This document shows, one piece after another, positions 16,518 through 25,278 of a stretch of 64,000 bases of DNA. The notes under the pieces were generated by a model that did not search any database, had not been told where the DNA came from, and saw nothing but the letters and a program-made list of their open reading frames with translations. Origin of the DNA: Streptomyces sp. CGMCC 4.7035. GTDB taxonomy: Bacteria; Actinomycetota; Actinomycetes; Streptomycetales; Streptomycetaceae. How positions within the stretch are numbered: position 1 is the stretch's first letter; every line of letters begins with the position of its first letter. The stretch covers positions 186,001 to 250,000 of the forward strand of contig NZ_CP134053.1 in assembly GCF_031583065.1 (NCBI RefSeq), in the 5' to 3' direction. Made by a program: the position numbers and the translations under genes.

Positions 16518-17363
16518 GTGAAGCACAATGCACTGACCCGCAGAGCCGCCGCCAGTCAGCTGGCGCCCTTCGCGGTCTTTCCCAGCCGGCTCGCGGCCGT
16601 GGCTCGGCACAACGCCCGCATCGTGAAGCAGTCGGCTTCCTGGCTGGTGCGCTCGCGGGAGCACGTTCACTACACCTACGACCTCGAACCGCTGAATCTG
16701 GAGCACCTGGCCTGGTTCGTCGCGACGGTGACGGGCAGCCGGGCGGACGCCGTACGCGGTTACCTGGCGGAGCTCCAGGAGGACGCCGAGCTGCGCCGGG
16801 TTCTCGCCGGGGGCCTGGCGCGCAGTAGTCGTGGCGCCACCGTCGACCGGGTCATCCGTTATGGCCGGCGCCTGGGTTGGTACGCCTTCGTCCGGGCGCT
16901 CCGCCCCGAGTTCGTGGTGGAAACCGGCACCAACCGCGGGTTCGGGAGCGCGGTCATCGCGGCCGCCCTGCTGAGGAACGGCCGGGGCCGACTGGCCACC
17001 GTCGATTTCGACGACCGTTCGGGCGAACTGATCGCGCCTCCGTACGACCAGGTGATTGAGCACGTGGTCGGTGACTCGGTCGAGTTTCTCGCCGGTCCCG
17101 TGGCCCGGCGGCAGCCGATCGATCTCCTGATCGTGGACTCCAGTCACACGCCGGAGAACGACCGTGCCGAACTCGACGCGGCGACCCCTCTGCTGGCGCC
17201 TGAAGCGGTCGTGCTGGCCACGAAGGCTTACTGCTGGCGGGTACTGCCGTGCTGGGCCGAGGAACAGCAGCGGGAGTTCCTTCACTTCGACGAGAAGCCG
17301 CTCGACCACTGGTACCGGGGCGTCGGCATCGGCGCGTCGTTCCCCGCCCGGGTCCGGGCGTGA
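16518..17363 (+). CDS. Class I SAM-dependent methyltransferase (Methyltransf_24-like)
   Basis: A 281-residue protein. The glycine-rich SAM motif is FVVETGTNRGFGSAVIAAAL (about 133-152), the acidic ribose-binding residue falls in LATVDFDD, and IDLLIVDSSHTPENDRAEL follows, as in CmcI/Methyltransf_24 enzymes. GTG at 16518 follows AGGAG by five bases. The stop overlaps the start of the polysaccharide deacetylase gene (GTGA), so both are made together; methylation of a sugar or surface polymer is the natural inference. Confidence 0.82.
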   Translation: MKHNALTRRAAASQLAPFAVFPSRLAAVARHNARIVKQSASWLVRSREHVHYTYDLEPLNLEHLAWFVATVTGSRADAVRGYLAELQEDAELRRVLAGGLARSSRGATVDRVIRYGRRLGWYAFVRALRPEFVVETGTNRGFGSAVIAAALLRNGRGRLATVDFDDRSGELIAPPYDQVIEHVVGDSVEFLAGPVARRQPIDLLIVDSSHTPENDRAELDAATPLLAPEAVVLATKAYCWRVLPCWAEEQQREFLHFDEKPLDHWYRGVGIGASFPARVRA

Positions 17364-18469
17364 ACCCGGCGGTCAAGGCCAGGCTCGTCGGCTGGCACGC
17401 GCGCTATGACGCCTGGCAGGGGGCGGACGCTGTGCTGCGTCGATCGCCTGCTCAGGCGTGGTTTCACCGCCGGGCCGCCGACCGGCTGGCCGTTCTCGGC
17501 TACCACGGCGTGGAGGACCCGGCGGTCTTCGAGTCGCACCTCGACATGTTGCAGCGCTCGTTCGTTCCGGTCTCCCTGGAGCAGGTCGAGGAGGCCACCC
17601 GCGGCGGCGCGGAACTGCCCGCCCACAGCGTTCTCGTCACCTTTGACGACGGTGACCACAGCGTGTACACCCATGCCCTTCCGCTGTTGGCGGCGCGTGG
17701 CATTCCGGCCGTCTGCTTTGTGATCCCCGGGCTGGTGGGCACCGAGACCCCCTTCTGGTGGGACGAGGCCGAGCACCTGGCCCGGCACGGCGGCACCACG
17801 CATCGGGTTCCGCGTACACGGCCCGAGACCATCCCGCACACCCTGAAGCTGTTGTCCGAGCGTGACCGGCAGCTCGCACTGGCGGAGCTGCGGGCGACGG
17901 CCACCGTGCCCAGCCCGCGCCAGCGGCAGCTCACCGCCGCGGAGCTGCGGGAGCTGGAGGAGGGCGGCGTCGTCGTCGGCAATCACACGATGACCCACCC
18001 CTGCCTCGACCGCTGTGACGACGAACAGGTGCGGGCGGAGGTGCTGGAGGCGCACGACCGGCTGACGGAGCTGATCGGCCGGCCGCCGACCTCCTTCGCC
18101 TACCCCAACGGCAACGTCGACGAGCGGGCCAACCGTTTACTGGGGCAGGCCGGCTACCGCTCCGGTTTTCTGTACAACCACAGGCTTGCCGATCCGGGGG
18201 TCTGCACCCCGCTGCGGATCGATCGGCTGACGGTCTCCAGCCGGACCAGTGTGGACCGGCTGGAGACCATCCTTTCCGGGCTGTACCCCGCCCTGTTCCG
18301 GGCCGGGCGGACGCTCGCCCGTGCTGTCGCGCGAGCCGGTCAGCCGCTCGCCAAACTAGAAGGTTCCCAGTTTGACGATCGACAGGATCGCGACCAGCTG
18401 GATGGCCGACGCGCCGAGCGCCTTGGGCCAGGGCAGGTCGTGGGACTTGGAGACCATCAAGGTCAGTAG
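17360..18469 (+). CDS. Polysaccharide deacetylase (NodB/CE4 family) with TTA codon and read-through tail
   Basis: A 369-residue CE4 esterase without an obvious signal peptide. NodB motif 1 is VTFDDGD with preceding LAVLGYHGV, motif 2 is NHTMTHP, and FAYPNGNVDERA matches motif 3. It would remove N-acetyl groups from glycan. Codon 260 (18137-18139) is TTA, the leucine codon that depends on the bldA tRNA, in NRLLGQ. The last ~38 codons run antisense through the 3' end of the convergent Yip1-family gene (LEGSQFDDRQDRDQLDGRRA), so the natural terminus was probably lost in a rearrangement. Confidence 0.85.
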   Translation: MNPAVKARLVGWHARYDAWQGADAVLRRSPAQAWFHRRAADRLAVLGYHGVEDPAVFESHLDMLQRSFVPVSLEQVEEATRGGAELPAHSVLVTFDDGDHSVYTHALPLLAARGIPAVCFVIPGLVGTETPFWWDEAEHLARHGGTTHRVPRTRPETIPHTLKLLSERDRQLALAELRATATVPSPRQRQLTAAELRELEEGGVVVGNHTMTHPCLDRCDDEQVRAEVLEAHDRLTELIGRPPTSFAYPNGNVDERANRLLGQAGYRSGFLYNHRLADPGVCTPLRIDRLTVSSRTSVDRLETILSGLYPALFRAGRTLARAVARAGQPLAKLEGSQFDDRQDRDQLDGRRAERLGPGQVVGLGDHQGQ

Positions 18470-19246
18470 CGCGCCCGCGGCGATCCAGGTCAGCCAGCCC
18501 AGGAGTTGGACGAAGGACGCGTCACCCCCGAAGAACATCGCGACGATCAGGCGCGGTGCGTCCGTGATGGACATGATCAGCATGGAGAGGCCGACCGTGG
18601 GCTGCCAGGCGCCGTCGCCGCCGAGCTGACGGGCCAGGGTGTGGGTGACCACGCCCAGGATGAAGGAGCTGATCATCATCGCCACGGCCGTCGTCAGGAC
18701 GATCGGGATCGCGTTCGACAGCGTGGCGTTGATCGCGTCCTTGCGCGCGCCGTCGAAGCCGAAGACGGCCAGCAGACCGTACAGAAAGGTCACGATCAGG
18801 GCCGGGGCCCACATCGTGTAGTCCCGCATCTGGAGGAACGTCTGGGCCGGGGACATCACGATGCCCCGCAGCAGCTCCTTCCAGGGCAGGCGCGGGCCGA
18901 CCGGCGGCGCCGCGGCCTGGCCCGCCCGGTACGTCTCGCCCTGGTTGTACGGGTCGTCGCCGACGGAGAACGCCTGGGTGTGCCCCGGGCTGTTGGCCGC
19001 GTACGGATCGACGGTCCGCGGGTACGCCTGGCTGTCGTCGCCGAAGTACTCCGGCTCGCCCTGGCCCTGCGGGCCCCGCCACTGCGGGTGACCGCCGTAG
19101 GGCTGCGCGCCGCCGTACTGCTGCTGCGGCGCGGAGGGGCCGCCGTACGACGGACTCTGCGGTGCCTGCTGTCCGTACGGGGCTTGCTGCGGTCGCGCTT
19201 GAGGAGCGCGGTTGTCCCGGCCGCGTCCGTTCCTGAATCCAGCCAC
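18356..19246 (-). CDS. Yip1-family integral membrane protein
   Basis: A 296-residue protein with a Gly/Gln/Tyr/Pro-rich cytoplasmic N-terminus (residues 1-120, repeats like APYGQQAPQSPSYGG) and about five hydrophobic helices in the C-terminal half (ALIVTFLYGLLAVFGF, AIPIVLTTAVAMMISSFILG, LIMSITDAPRLIVAMFF, LLGWLTWIAAGALLTLMV, LGASAIQLVAILSIV). This is the usual Streptomyces 'Yip1 domain' protein of unknown role. GTG at 19246 (VAGFRNGRGRDNRA) is chosen as the conserved beginning; upstream frame contains a different gene remnant. Probably an ancestral chromosomal gene rather than part of the exopolysaccharide locus. Confidence 0.8.
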   Translation of the reverse strand: MAGFRNGRGRDNRAPQARPQQAPYGQQAPQSPSYGGPSAPQQQYGGAQPYGGHPQWRGPQGQGEPEYFGDDSQAYPRTVDPYAANSPGHTQAFSVGDDPYNQGETYRAGQAAAPPVGPRLPWKELLRGIVMSPAQTFLQMRDYTMWAPALIVTFLYGLLAVFGFDGARKDAINATLSNAIPIVLTTAVAMMISSFILGVVTHTLARQLGGDGAWQPTVGLSMLIMSITDAPRLIVAMFFGGDASFVQLLGWLTWIAAGALLTLMVSKSHDLPWPKALGASAIQLVAILSIVKLGTF

Positions 19247-19326
19247 GTCGTCGAACGTACCTGGTCCCGGCACGTGACATGCCTGGCCCTCGGCAACAGC
19301 CCGGACTTTGCTGCAGAGCTGTGACA

Positions 19327-19485
19327 TCCCCTTGAGCGGACGCGGATCAACAAGTTGTCGAGGTCGACGTCCCGGCGGCGAAGGCCAGCCAGTTCCTCGG
19401 ACCGCATCGGGCCGTACGCGCCGGGAAAGGCCATGAGCCGCCGCCGCACCTGCCGGCCCGCCTCGCCCGCCACGCAAGGCGCCAC
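19327..19485 (-). pseudogene. Tyrosine recombinase (integrase) fragment
   Basis: About 50 codons on the minus strand read like the Arg-I region of a phage-type integrase: AFPGAYGPMRSEELAGLRRR followed by DVDLDNLLIRVR. Compare the family pattern 'tGlR.gEl.gLrw.DVDl'. There is no start, no His-x-x-Arg box and no catalytic tyrosine; downstream it runs into unrelated sequence near the Yip1 gene start. A relic of a mobile element at the border of the methyltransferase/transposase-rich segment. Confidence 0.6.
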
Positions 19486-19681
19486 TTCGTGCCTCGTTCA
19501 TCTTGGCAGGATCCGGTTTACTCTCTTCGCCCGGAAATCAAATTATTAACTCATGCTACAAACCTACTTAAGTTCACAAAGGTTCGACTTCCCGTGACGC
19601 CTCGACGGAAATCGATCATTTTCCTTCGTGGCACAGTATGCTCTGTTGCAAGACGTTGTGAATCGACAGATCGAGGCAGCC
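19486..19681. other. Low-GC intergenic segment
   Basis: Unusually AT-rich for this genome (for example AAATCAAATTATTAACTC at 19536-19553), probably the promoter region of the next methyltransferase gene and a sign of foreign origin. Confidence 0.5.
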
Positions 19682-20401
19682 ATGGCCGTCGTCGGGACGA
19701 TGAAGAAGAGACTGCGGGAACTACCGCTCACGGGCTCCGCCGTCGCCACGCTTTCAAGGACGGTTAGCAAACATCGTTTCCATGGGTCACAGGGATACTG
19801 GGAGCGTCGCTACGCGGAAGGGGGCACGTCCGGCTATGGATCCGAGGGAGCACTGGCCAAGTTCAAAGCGCAGATCCTGAACGCCTTCGTCAAAGAGAAC
19901 AGCGTGACCTCTGTCATCGAGTTCGGATGCGGCGACGGACGGCAACTGGAGCTCGCAGAATACCCGCGTTACCTCGGTATCGACGTTTCGGAGACGGGCC
20001 TTCAGCAAGCCATGGGGCGGTTCTGTGGCGATACCACCAAGAGCTTCCTCAAGTACGACCCGCGCAACTTCAAGGACGACGCACGGTTCCTGTCTGCAGA
20101 TCTGTCGCTCTCGCTCGATGTCATTTTCCACTTGGTGGAGGATGAGATTTATCTACTGCACCTCAAAAACCTCTTCGCGGCAGCTGATCGATTCGTCATC
20201 CTCTACACAAGCGATTCGAACTGTCTCGACGTCACCGAATATGTTCCCCCGCATGTGCGGCACCGCCCTGTGACGCGCGACATCGAGAACAGATTTCCGG
20301 AGTGGCGACTACGAGAGCGGGTCAAGAACGCGTACCCTCACTCCGGCGGAGATGGCAAACTCACCTCCTTCGCCGACTTCTATATCTACGAGGCCGTCTG
20401 A
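19682..20401 (+). CDS. Class I SAM-dependent methyltransferase
   Basis: A 239-residue enzyme. SAM motif I is VIEFGCGDGRQLELA, with LGIDVSETGLQQA as motif II and LSLDVIFHLVEDEIYLLHL as the post-motif. Similar proteins appear in exopolysaccharide and glycan clusters. ATG at 19682 is preferred because CGAGG lies seven bases upstream; an in-frame GTG at 19628 has no ribosome site. Codon usage is noticeably less GC-biased than in neighbours, and integrase and transposase remnants flank it, pointing to acquisition by transfer. Confidence 0.8.
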   Translation: MAVVGTMKKRLRELPLTGSAVATLSRTVSKHRFHGSQGYWERRYAEGGTSGYGSEGALAKFKAQILNAFVKENSVTSVIEFGCGDGRQLELAEYPRYLGIDVSETGLQQAMGRFCGDTTKSFLKYDPRNFKDDARFLSADLSLSLDVIFHLVEDEIYLLHLKNLFAAADRFVILYTSDSNCLDVTEYVPPHVRHRPVTRDIENRFPEWRLRERVKNAYPHSGGDGKLTSFADFYIYEAV

Positions 20402-20493
20402 AGAACTTCCGCGGATAACGCGGCCGTCGGTGCGCACCGCGGGCGGTTCCGCAGCGACGACTGGGGACCCAGGCTGCACGACCAGCGCAGTGA

Positions 20494-21720
20494 TCATTGC
20501 TCCGCCGAGCACGAGGTGGCGCCAAGGCCTTCGTGGAGGGCGTGAAAGCGCGTAGTAAGGCGGCGGGTTCTGGGGGTGCTGGATGCGGTGGCCTCGATGC
20601 CGGCGCGGATCGCATAGCGGCGCTGCCATTGCTCGGTCTGCTGGTCGAGGCGGTTACGCGTCTGGATCTCGTGCAGTGGCCGGGGGAGCACGGCGATGGA
20701 CCGGGGCCTCGTGGCTGAAGTGGTGCACTGGGTGCGGTCTGGGTAGGCCCGGCAGTCTGACCTCGGCGAACCGGGTCTACAGACCGGGCCTACAGATACG
20801 TATGGTCCTTGATGTTCAACTTGGTCCAGGACACGCTGGTGGCCCCGCGCGGACAGATTGCCTGCTCGTTCTCCCAGTCGATGGTGAAGGCCGCCTTGCC
20901 GAGATGGTGGTGGCGACATGGACCACCCGCTCGGGGCGTTCTTCGTCGCAACCGCAGTGAGGCGGGCGGCAGGGCGTGGCTGTCCCGCCAGCGCAGCAAT
21001 CCGTCCACTTCCCAGAAGTAGTGGTAGACCCAGACCTGGCGCAGGACCTCCAACTGAGGAAGAAGCCGCAGGCCGGGTGGGCCGCAGGCGGCCCAGGCGG
21101 CGGTCAGGATCTTCTGGCCGTCCCGGCCGAACTCCTCGGCCCGGGCGGTCACGGCCGCCTTCCCGCCCGGCAGTTTGCCGATCTCCACCCGGCGTCCGTA
21201 TTCCTTGGCCCATTCGGGCTCGATCAGCGGCGCCAGCCATGCGGGGGCGGTCTCGGCCAGTTCCTCCAGGGCCGCTCGCAGCGTCTCTCCGACCAGCTCC
21301 AGGCGGCTGAGGGTCCGCACCGCAGCCGGCACACGGGTGGCGTCGGTACGCTGCCGACCCCCGGCCTTGAATAGACCGGCCTCCACCAGGCGCTCCAGCA
21401 TCAGCTCCAGCAACTGGTCGGCAGCGCCGTCCCGTTCGGCCGGCCGGGCCCTGAACTCGCACAGCACCGAGTGGTCGAACTCCGGATCCTCCAGCTCAAG
21501 GCCGATCGCGTATTTCCAGTCGATCCTGGTACGGACCGCATCTGCCGCCGCACGGACGGACAGATTTTCCGCGAACTGCAGCACTGACACCAGCGCCAAC
21601 TGTCCGGGCGACAGCCCCGGCCTGCCATCAGGGGATACAGCCCGCCGAACTCCTCATCCTCGAACAGGACATCGAGCCGGTCCCGGATGAGCATCGCCGG
21701 CCTGCCCCTTGGACACGCCG
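20494..21720 (-). pseudogene. Degenerate IS1182-family transposase
   Basis: Three frames of the minus strand together restore much of an IS1182-type transposase: MLIRDRLDVLFEDEEFGGLY (near 21695), then ALVSVLQFAENLSVRAAADA, LELEDPEFDHSVLCEFRARP, RVEIGKLPGGKAAVTARAEE, AAFTIDWENEQAICPRGATS, and finally LHEIQTRNRLDQQTEQWQRR near 20670. The middle part carrying the catalytic region is shortened and frames change repeatedly, so it is not functional. No terminal inverted repeats could be picked out with confidence. Confidence 0.8.
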
Positions 21721-21843
21721 CCCGCGCTGCCCGCGGCGTCCTCACCGGAATCCGCTGAAAACCGGCAGCGCCCTACGCGAGATCACCAGCAGAGTCCCGG
21801 CATTGAGGCTAAGGGGCCCCTGATGGGGAGAATCGGGGAGGTG

Positions 21844-23154
21844 TCAGGAGCCCTTCAGGGTTGTACGCCGGAGTTCGCGCCCAAGCAGGGCGCCCTCGGA
21901 CTCCCAGTTCGTGCGCGGTCTGCCGCATGCAGCCGGACGTGTTGGGCTACGGCGTTCGGTGTCGGGCCCAGGCTGCGCCAGGCTGATTCCGACCATGGCA
22001 CCCAGAGGGACCATGGCGTAGTAGTACACGAATACGTTGTCCGTGATCGCCATCAGTCCGATGCCCAGGAGCGCAAGCAAAGCCGCGTAGTGAGGGGCGG
22101 CGCCACCGGTCGAGTGGCCTCGAGTCCCCTGCCAGCAGCGGACCATGAGGAGAAGGTAGCCGATCAACCACAGTCCGAGGCCGATGTAACCGAAGTCGTG
22201 CCAGAGGCGCAGGTATTCGTTATGAGGCTGGTCCTGGGTGCCCAGTACCTCGTTGATGACGTGGCTGGCACTGCCTGCACCAAATCCGGTCCAAGGGTTG
22301 CTCTGGGCATGCTCGGTCACGATTGACCAAAGGATGGCGCGACCTTCCGCGTTAAGGGGAACACCCTGCACATTCCAGGCCAAATCGCCGGAGAAAAAGC
22401 GTTCCTGTAGATCGGGGCTCAAGATGAGGGCGAAGTATCCTGCGAGTCCGATCAGTGCCGCCCGGAATGCTGTTCTGCTGAGCCGCACGACACCCGAGCT
22501 TCGCATGGAGAGGGAAAGCAATACCGCACCCACTGCCATGGCGGTTCGTGAACCGCTCAGAGTGATCTCCAGAAGCAGAACGAAAGGAAGGAGGCGACAC
22601 CACCTATTGTTGCCCCCGAAGGGAATCATGACCGCCATGATGAGCAGTGCCTGGATGGCGAACGACCTCCGAGGGAATACGCCGGCGGCTCCGAAACCGT
22701 CCAGGCCGAGTTCGACGGCGTAGACGGTGGCCCGCAGCCAACCCAGAATCACGACGGCCTTTGCGAAGCGGATGTCATATTTTTCGGAAAGTCTCGAAAA
22801 TGCCTGGATGCTGCCGACGAAGAGAAAATAACAGGAGATGTTCTGCAGAGCTTTAACGCCAGTCCCATGGGTGACTGTGTCCATGAGCGCCCACGCCAAG
22901 AAGATCCAGAGAATCTTTGGAACTTTCCTGGGCTGCCGTGGTTCAGTCGACTTTTGCTTGGAGCCGCGGGTAAGGAAGGAAATTGCGGGAAGCAGCAAGA
23001 GGAATCCGTACGTGAGTAGCGCAGTAACTGCTGCCGAGACGGACACCGATGCCGTGATTCTGATGGGGGCAACGGCATCCCCCAGCATCAGTAGTAGCAA
23101 CGTCAGCCCCGCTGCGAGTTGCTGAATTCTCTCCATACCGGTGCGCCTGTCCAT
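21844..23154 (-). CDS. O-antigen ligase/polymerase-like membrane protein (Wzy)
   Basis: A 436-residue integral membrane protein with about ten to twelve hydrophobic helices. The Wzy/WaaL-type periplasmic loop is visible as NPWTGFGAGSASHVINEVLG followed by QPHNEYLRLWHDFGYIGLGL, where the H-N-x-Y motif is characteristic of this superfamily. It would polymerise repeat units on the outer face after flipping. ATG at 23154 has GGGGA upstream; an ATG six codons later is also possible. Relatively AT-rich and flanked by transposase remnants. Confidence 0.82.
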   Translation of the reverse strand: MDRRTGMERIQQLAAGLTLLLLMLGDAVAPIRITASVSVSAAVTALLTYGFLLLLPAISFLTRGSKQKSTEPRQPRKVPKILWIFLAWALMDTVTHGTGVKALQNISCYFLFVGSIQAFSRLSEKYDIRFAKAVVILGWLRATVYAVELGLDGFGAAGVFPRRSFAIQALLIMAVMIPFGGNNRWCRLLPFVLLLEITLSGSRTAMAVGAVLLSLSMRSSGVVRLSRTAFRAALIGLAGYFALILSPDLQERFFSGDLAWNVQGVPLNAEGRAILWSIVTEHAQSNPWTGFGAGSASHVINEVLGTQDQPHNEYLRLWHDFGYIGLGLWLIGYLLLMVRCWQGTRGHSTGGAAPHYAALLALLGIGLMAITDNVFVYYYAMVPLGAMVGISLAQPGPDTERRSPTRPAACGRPRTNWESEGALLGRELRRTTLKGS

Positions 23155-23297
23155 AAATCCCCAGCATGGCATACCTGGCTCAGTGGGACGAATAGGCGAG
23201 GTTGGTGATCGAGACCGTGTCGCAGATCCCCGGTTAGCTCTTCGAAAGGCTTGGAGATCGGTGTTCAGTAGTGCGGTGCGGTCCTCTGAACTGAGAA

Positions 23298-23760
23298 GTG
23301 AATAACGCGAATCACGAGCACGGGGGCGTGGACGCGAAGTCCTCCACCGACGTGGTGGGCGCCGCCCACCAGTACTCCGGCGTCCTTGGCGGGGTGGGCC
23401 TGTGTCAGGTCGCCGTCCACTGTCCCTGGCCACCGACCACGGACACGCGCTGGTGGACCGGGCGTTGTACCTGCCCGCCGCCTGGGCCGGCGAACGACGG
23501 GCCCCGCGAACTGGCCCGTTTGCCCACCCAGTTCACGTTCGAAACCGAGCCCGAACCGCCCTCCGCGATCCACCAACACCAAGCCCGTCGTGCCCACCAG
23601 TGGCCGTTCCGCGCCGGTCTATTCGTTGTCTGCTCGCCGACGCAACAGATCTCCGCCTTCGCGCCGTTGCCGGGCGCCAGCGGTGGACCGTCGGGCAAGA
23701 CCCGTCGACGGGCCTCTCCCGTCGCTACGCTGTCCGTCGAAAGAGAACTTCCATCGAACT
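23298..23760 (+). pseudogene. Degenerate IS701/IS4-like transposase fragment
   Basis: Pieces of a DDE transposase in two or three frames: VVGAAHQYSGVLGGVGLCQV followed, after a frame change, by LATDHGHALVDRALYLPAAW, ERRAPRTG and FETEPEPPSAIHQ. The string 'QYSG.LGG..LCQVAVH..LATDHGHALVDR.LYLPAAWA' is typical of streptomycete IS701-family transposases. Both ends are missing. Confidence 0.65.
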
Positions 23761-24675
23761 GACGGTCAGATCGTCGAAGGAATCAGTCTTGCTGCGAAAG
23801 CACGATGGGTATTTTCGTACCAGTCCCAGGTGATCGGGGTCATGCCCCTCTCGGTACTTGATGCGTTCCAGGTCGGCGCTGTTCTTTTCCCACAGGCCCC
23901 GGAAGTCTCCTACCCGCCAACGGTTCACATGCGAGAAGTCGATCTCGCGGAGGCCGTGTTCTCGGCAGAACGCGTTGAGAACGTCACCTGAGAACAGCAA
24001 CTGGCAATAGGGAACGGTGATCGATTTGTAGGCGTGCTCGCCGTAAGGGGAGAAGTACAGCGGGGCAAATGACAACCAGATGCTGCCCCCCTTCTTGGTT
24101 ACCCGCTTCATCTCGCCGAGCACGCGGTCGGGGCGGGCGAAATGTTCGAAGGAGTTGTATGAGAAGACGTAATCGAAGCTCTCGTCAGGGAATTCGAGGC
24201 TTTCTGCGTCCATTTGGCGGAGTTCGACGCCTGCGGCGGAGGATCGGCCGTCGAATCCTTCCGTACGGAGGTCGACCCCCGTACATCTCTTGCCCGACTC
24301 CTGCAGTGCAGCGCTGACCATCCCGTCCCAACAGCCGACCTCGAGGAACGAGATGGCCTCAGTGGCTCCTGGCAGCCCCAGGATTTCTCGGGCTCGGCTC
24401 CTTCCGCATTTTTCCAGGGAAGTCTCGTCATATCCGCCGAAGTCGCCGGGCGGGTAGGATTTCTGTAGCCGAGGAAGCATGCTGGCGGGCAGGTACTCGG
24501 GAGCTGTCGATGCACCGAGAAAGACGGCCTCTGTCCTTTTCCTCTCCGGCCCCTTCAAAAGGAAATGCAGGTCGCGAGCTTTCTGAGCGGCGTGCGGTGG
24601 GAGGACACGCTTAGCGGCTTTCTTGGCGCCCTCTCTGGCGCGCTGTCCCATATTTACGATGCTTGCGTTCACCAT
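23725..24675 (-). CDS. Class I SAM-dependent methyltransferase (Methyltransf_11-like)
   Basis: A 316-residue protein. SAM motif I is ISFLEVGCWDGMVSAALQES, then CTGVDLRTEGFDG, ESFDYVFSYNSFEHFARPD and VLGEMKRVTKKGGSIWLSFA, an ordinary Methyltransf_11 layout. A basic N-terminus (REGAKKAAKRVLPPHAAQKA) precedes it. ATG at 24675 follows AGGGA by about seven bases; the frame is open further upstream but without a better start. Lower GC than the genome average. A role in modifying exopolysaccharide sugars is inferred from the neighbours. Confidence 0.8.
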   Translation of the reverse strand: MVNASIVNMGQRAREGAKKAAKRVLPPHAAQKARDLHFLLKGPERKRTEAVFLGASTAPEYLPASMLPRLQKSYPPGDFGGYDETSLEKCGRSRAREILGLPGATEAISFLEVGCWDGMVSAALQESGKRCTGVDLRTEGFDGRSSAAGVELRQMDAESLEFPDESFDYVFSYNSFEHFARPDRVLGEMKRVTKKGGSIWLSFAPLYFSPYGEHAYKSITVPYCQLLFSGDVLNAFCREHGLREIDFSHVNRWRVGDFRGLWEKNSADLERIKYREGHDPDHLGLVRKYPSCFRSKTDSFDDLTVSSMEVLFRRTA

Positions 24676-25278
24676 TGTGTTTTCCCTGCTCCGCATTCGA
24701 TGTCCTGGCTGTTCACAGCCACTGAAATACACCGTGACTGCCGCCGGGTTCGCTCCGAGTACACCGCGACCGAGTCCGTAGAATTTCACTGAGTACACCG
24801 GGACGGCGTTGCATTGCCGCTCCATCTCCGGTGCATGGGAAACCCGTTGAGGTCGCTGCCTCCGCAAGGTCGAACGCTATCCGTGCTTTGGCATTCAGCA
24901 GCGAGGAATCGAGCCGAGCCGCTCGGGATTCACGCGTTCGGCCTCTGCGGCCCGAACCCCTCGCCCCGCCGCCTCCGGCCCGGCCCGGCCCGCCGAGTTC
25001 GGCCGCTTCCCCGCCGGCGACAAACTCCCCACCTGGCTGCGGCACCCCAGCCTCACCGGACTGGACCCCCGTCTTCGATGTTCTCGTCGCCCGCTACTGC
25101 GACTACTGCACCCAGCACCCACCGGTCCTGCGCCCCGGGAAACGCCCCGACGGCGGTCCCGGCCGTCCCGCACGACCAGTAGATCCAGGGAGTCATTTAT
25201 CGACAGCTCCCTGGGTCGGGGAGGGCCGGCGGTGCACCGCACCTGCGCCGAGGCCCGTGCCTCCTCTGCGGAAACAGA
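24676..25278. other. 600-base gap with probable gene debris
   Basis: Between two minus-strand methyltransferase genes. High GC resumes after about 24900. The plus strand has protein-like scraps (FGRFPAGDKLPTWLRHPSLT, then after a frame change VLVARYCDYCTQHPPVL) that look like decayed coding sequence, but I cannot name a family or assign ends. Confidence 0.35.
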
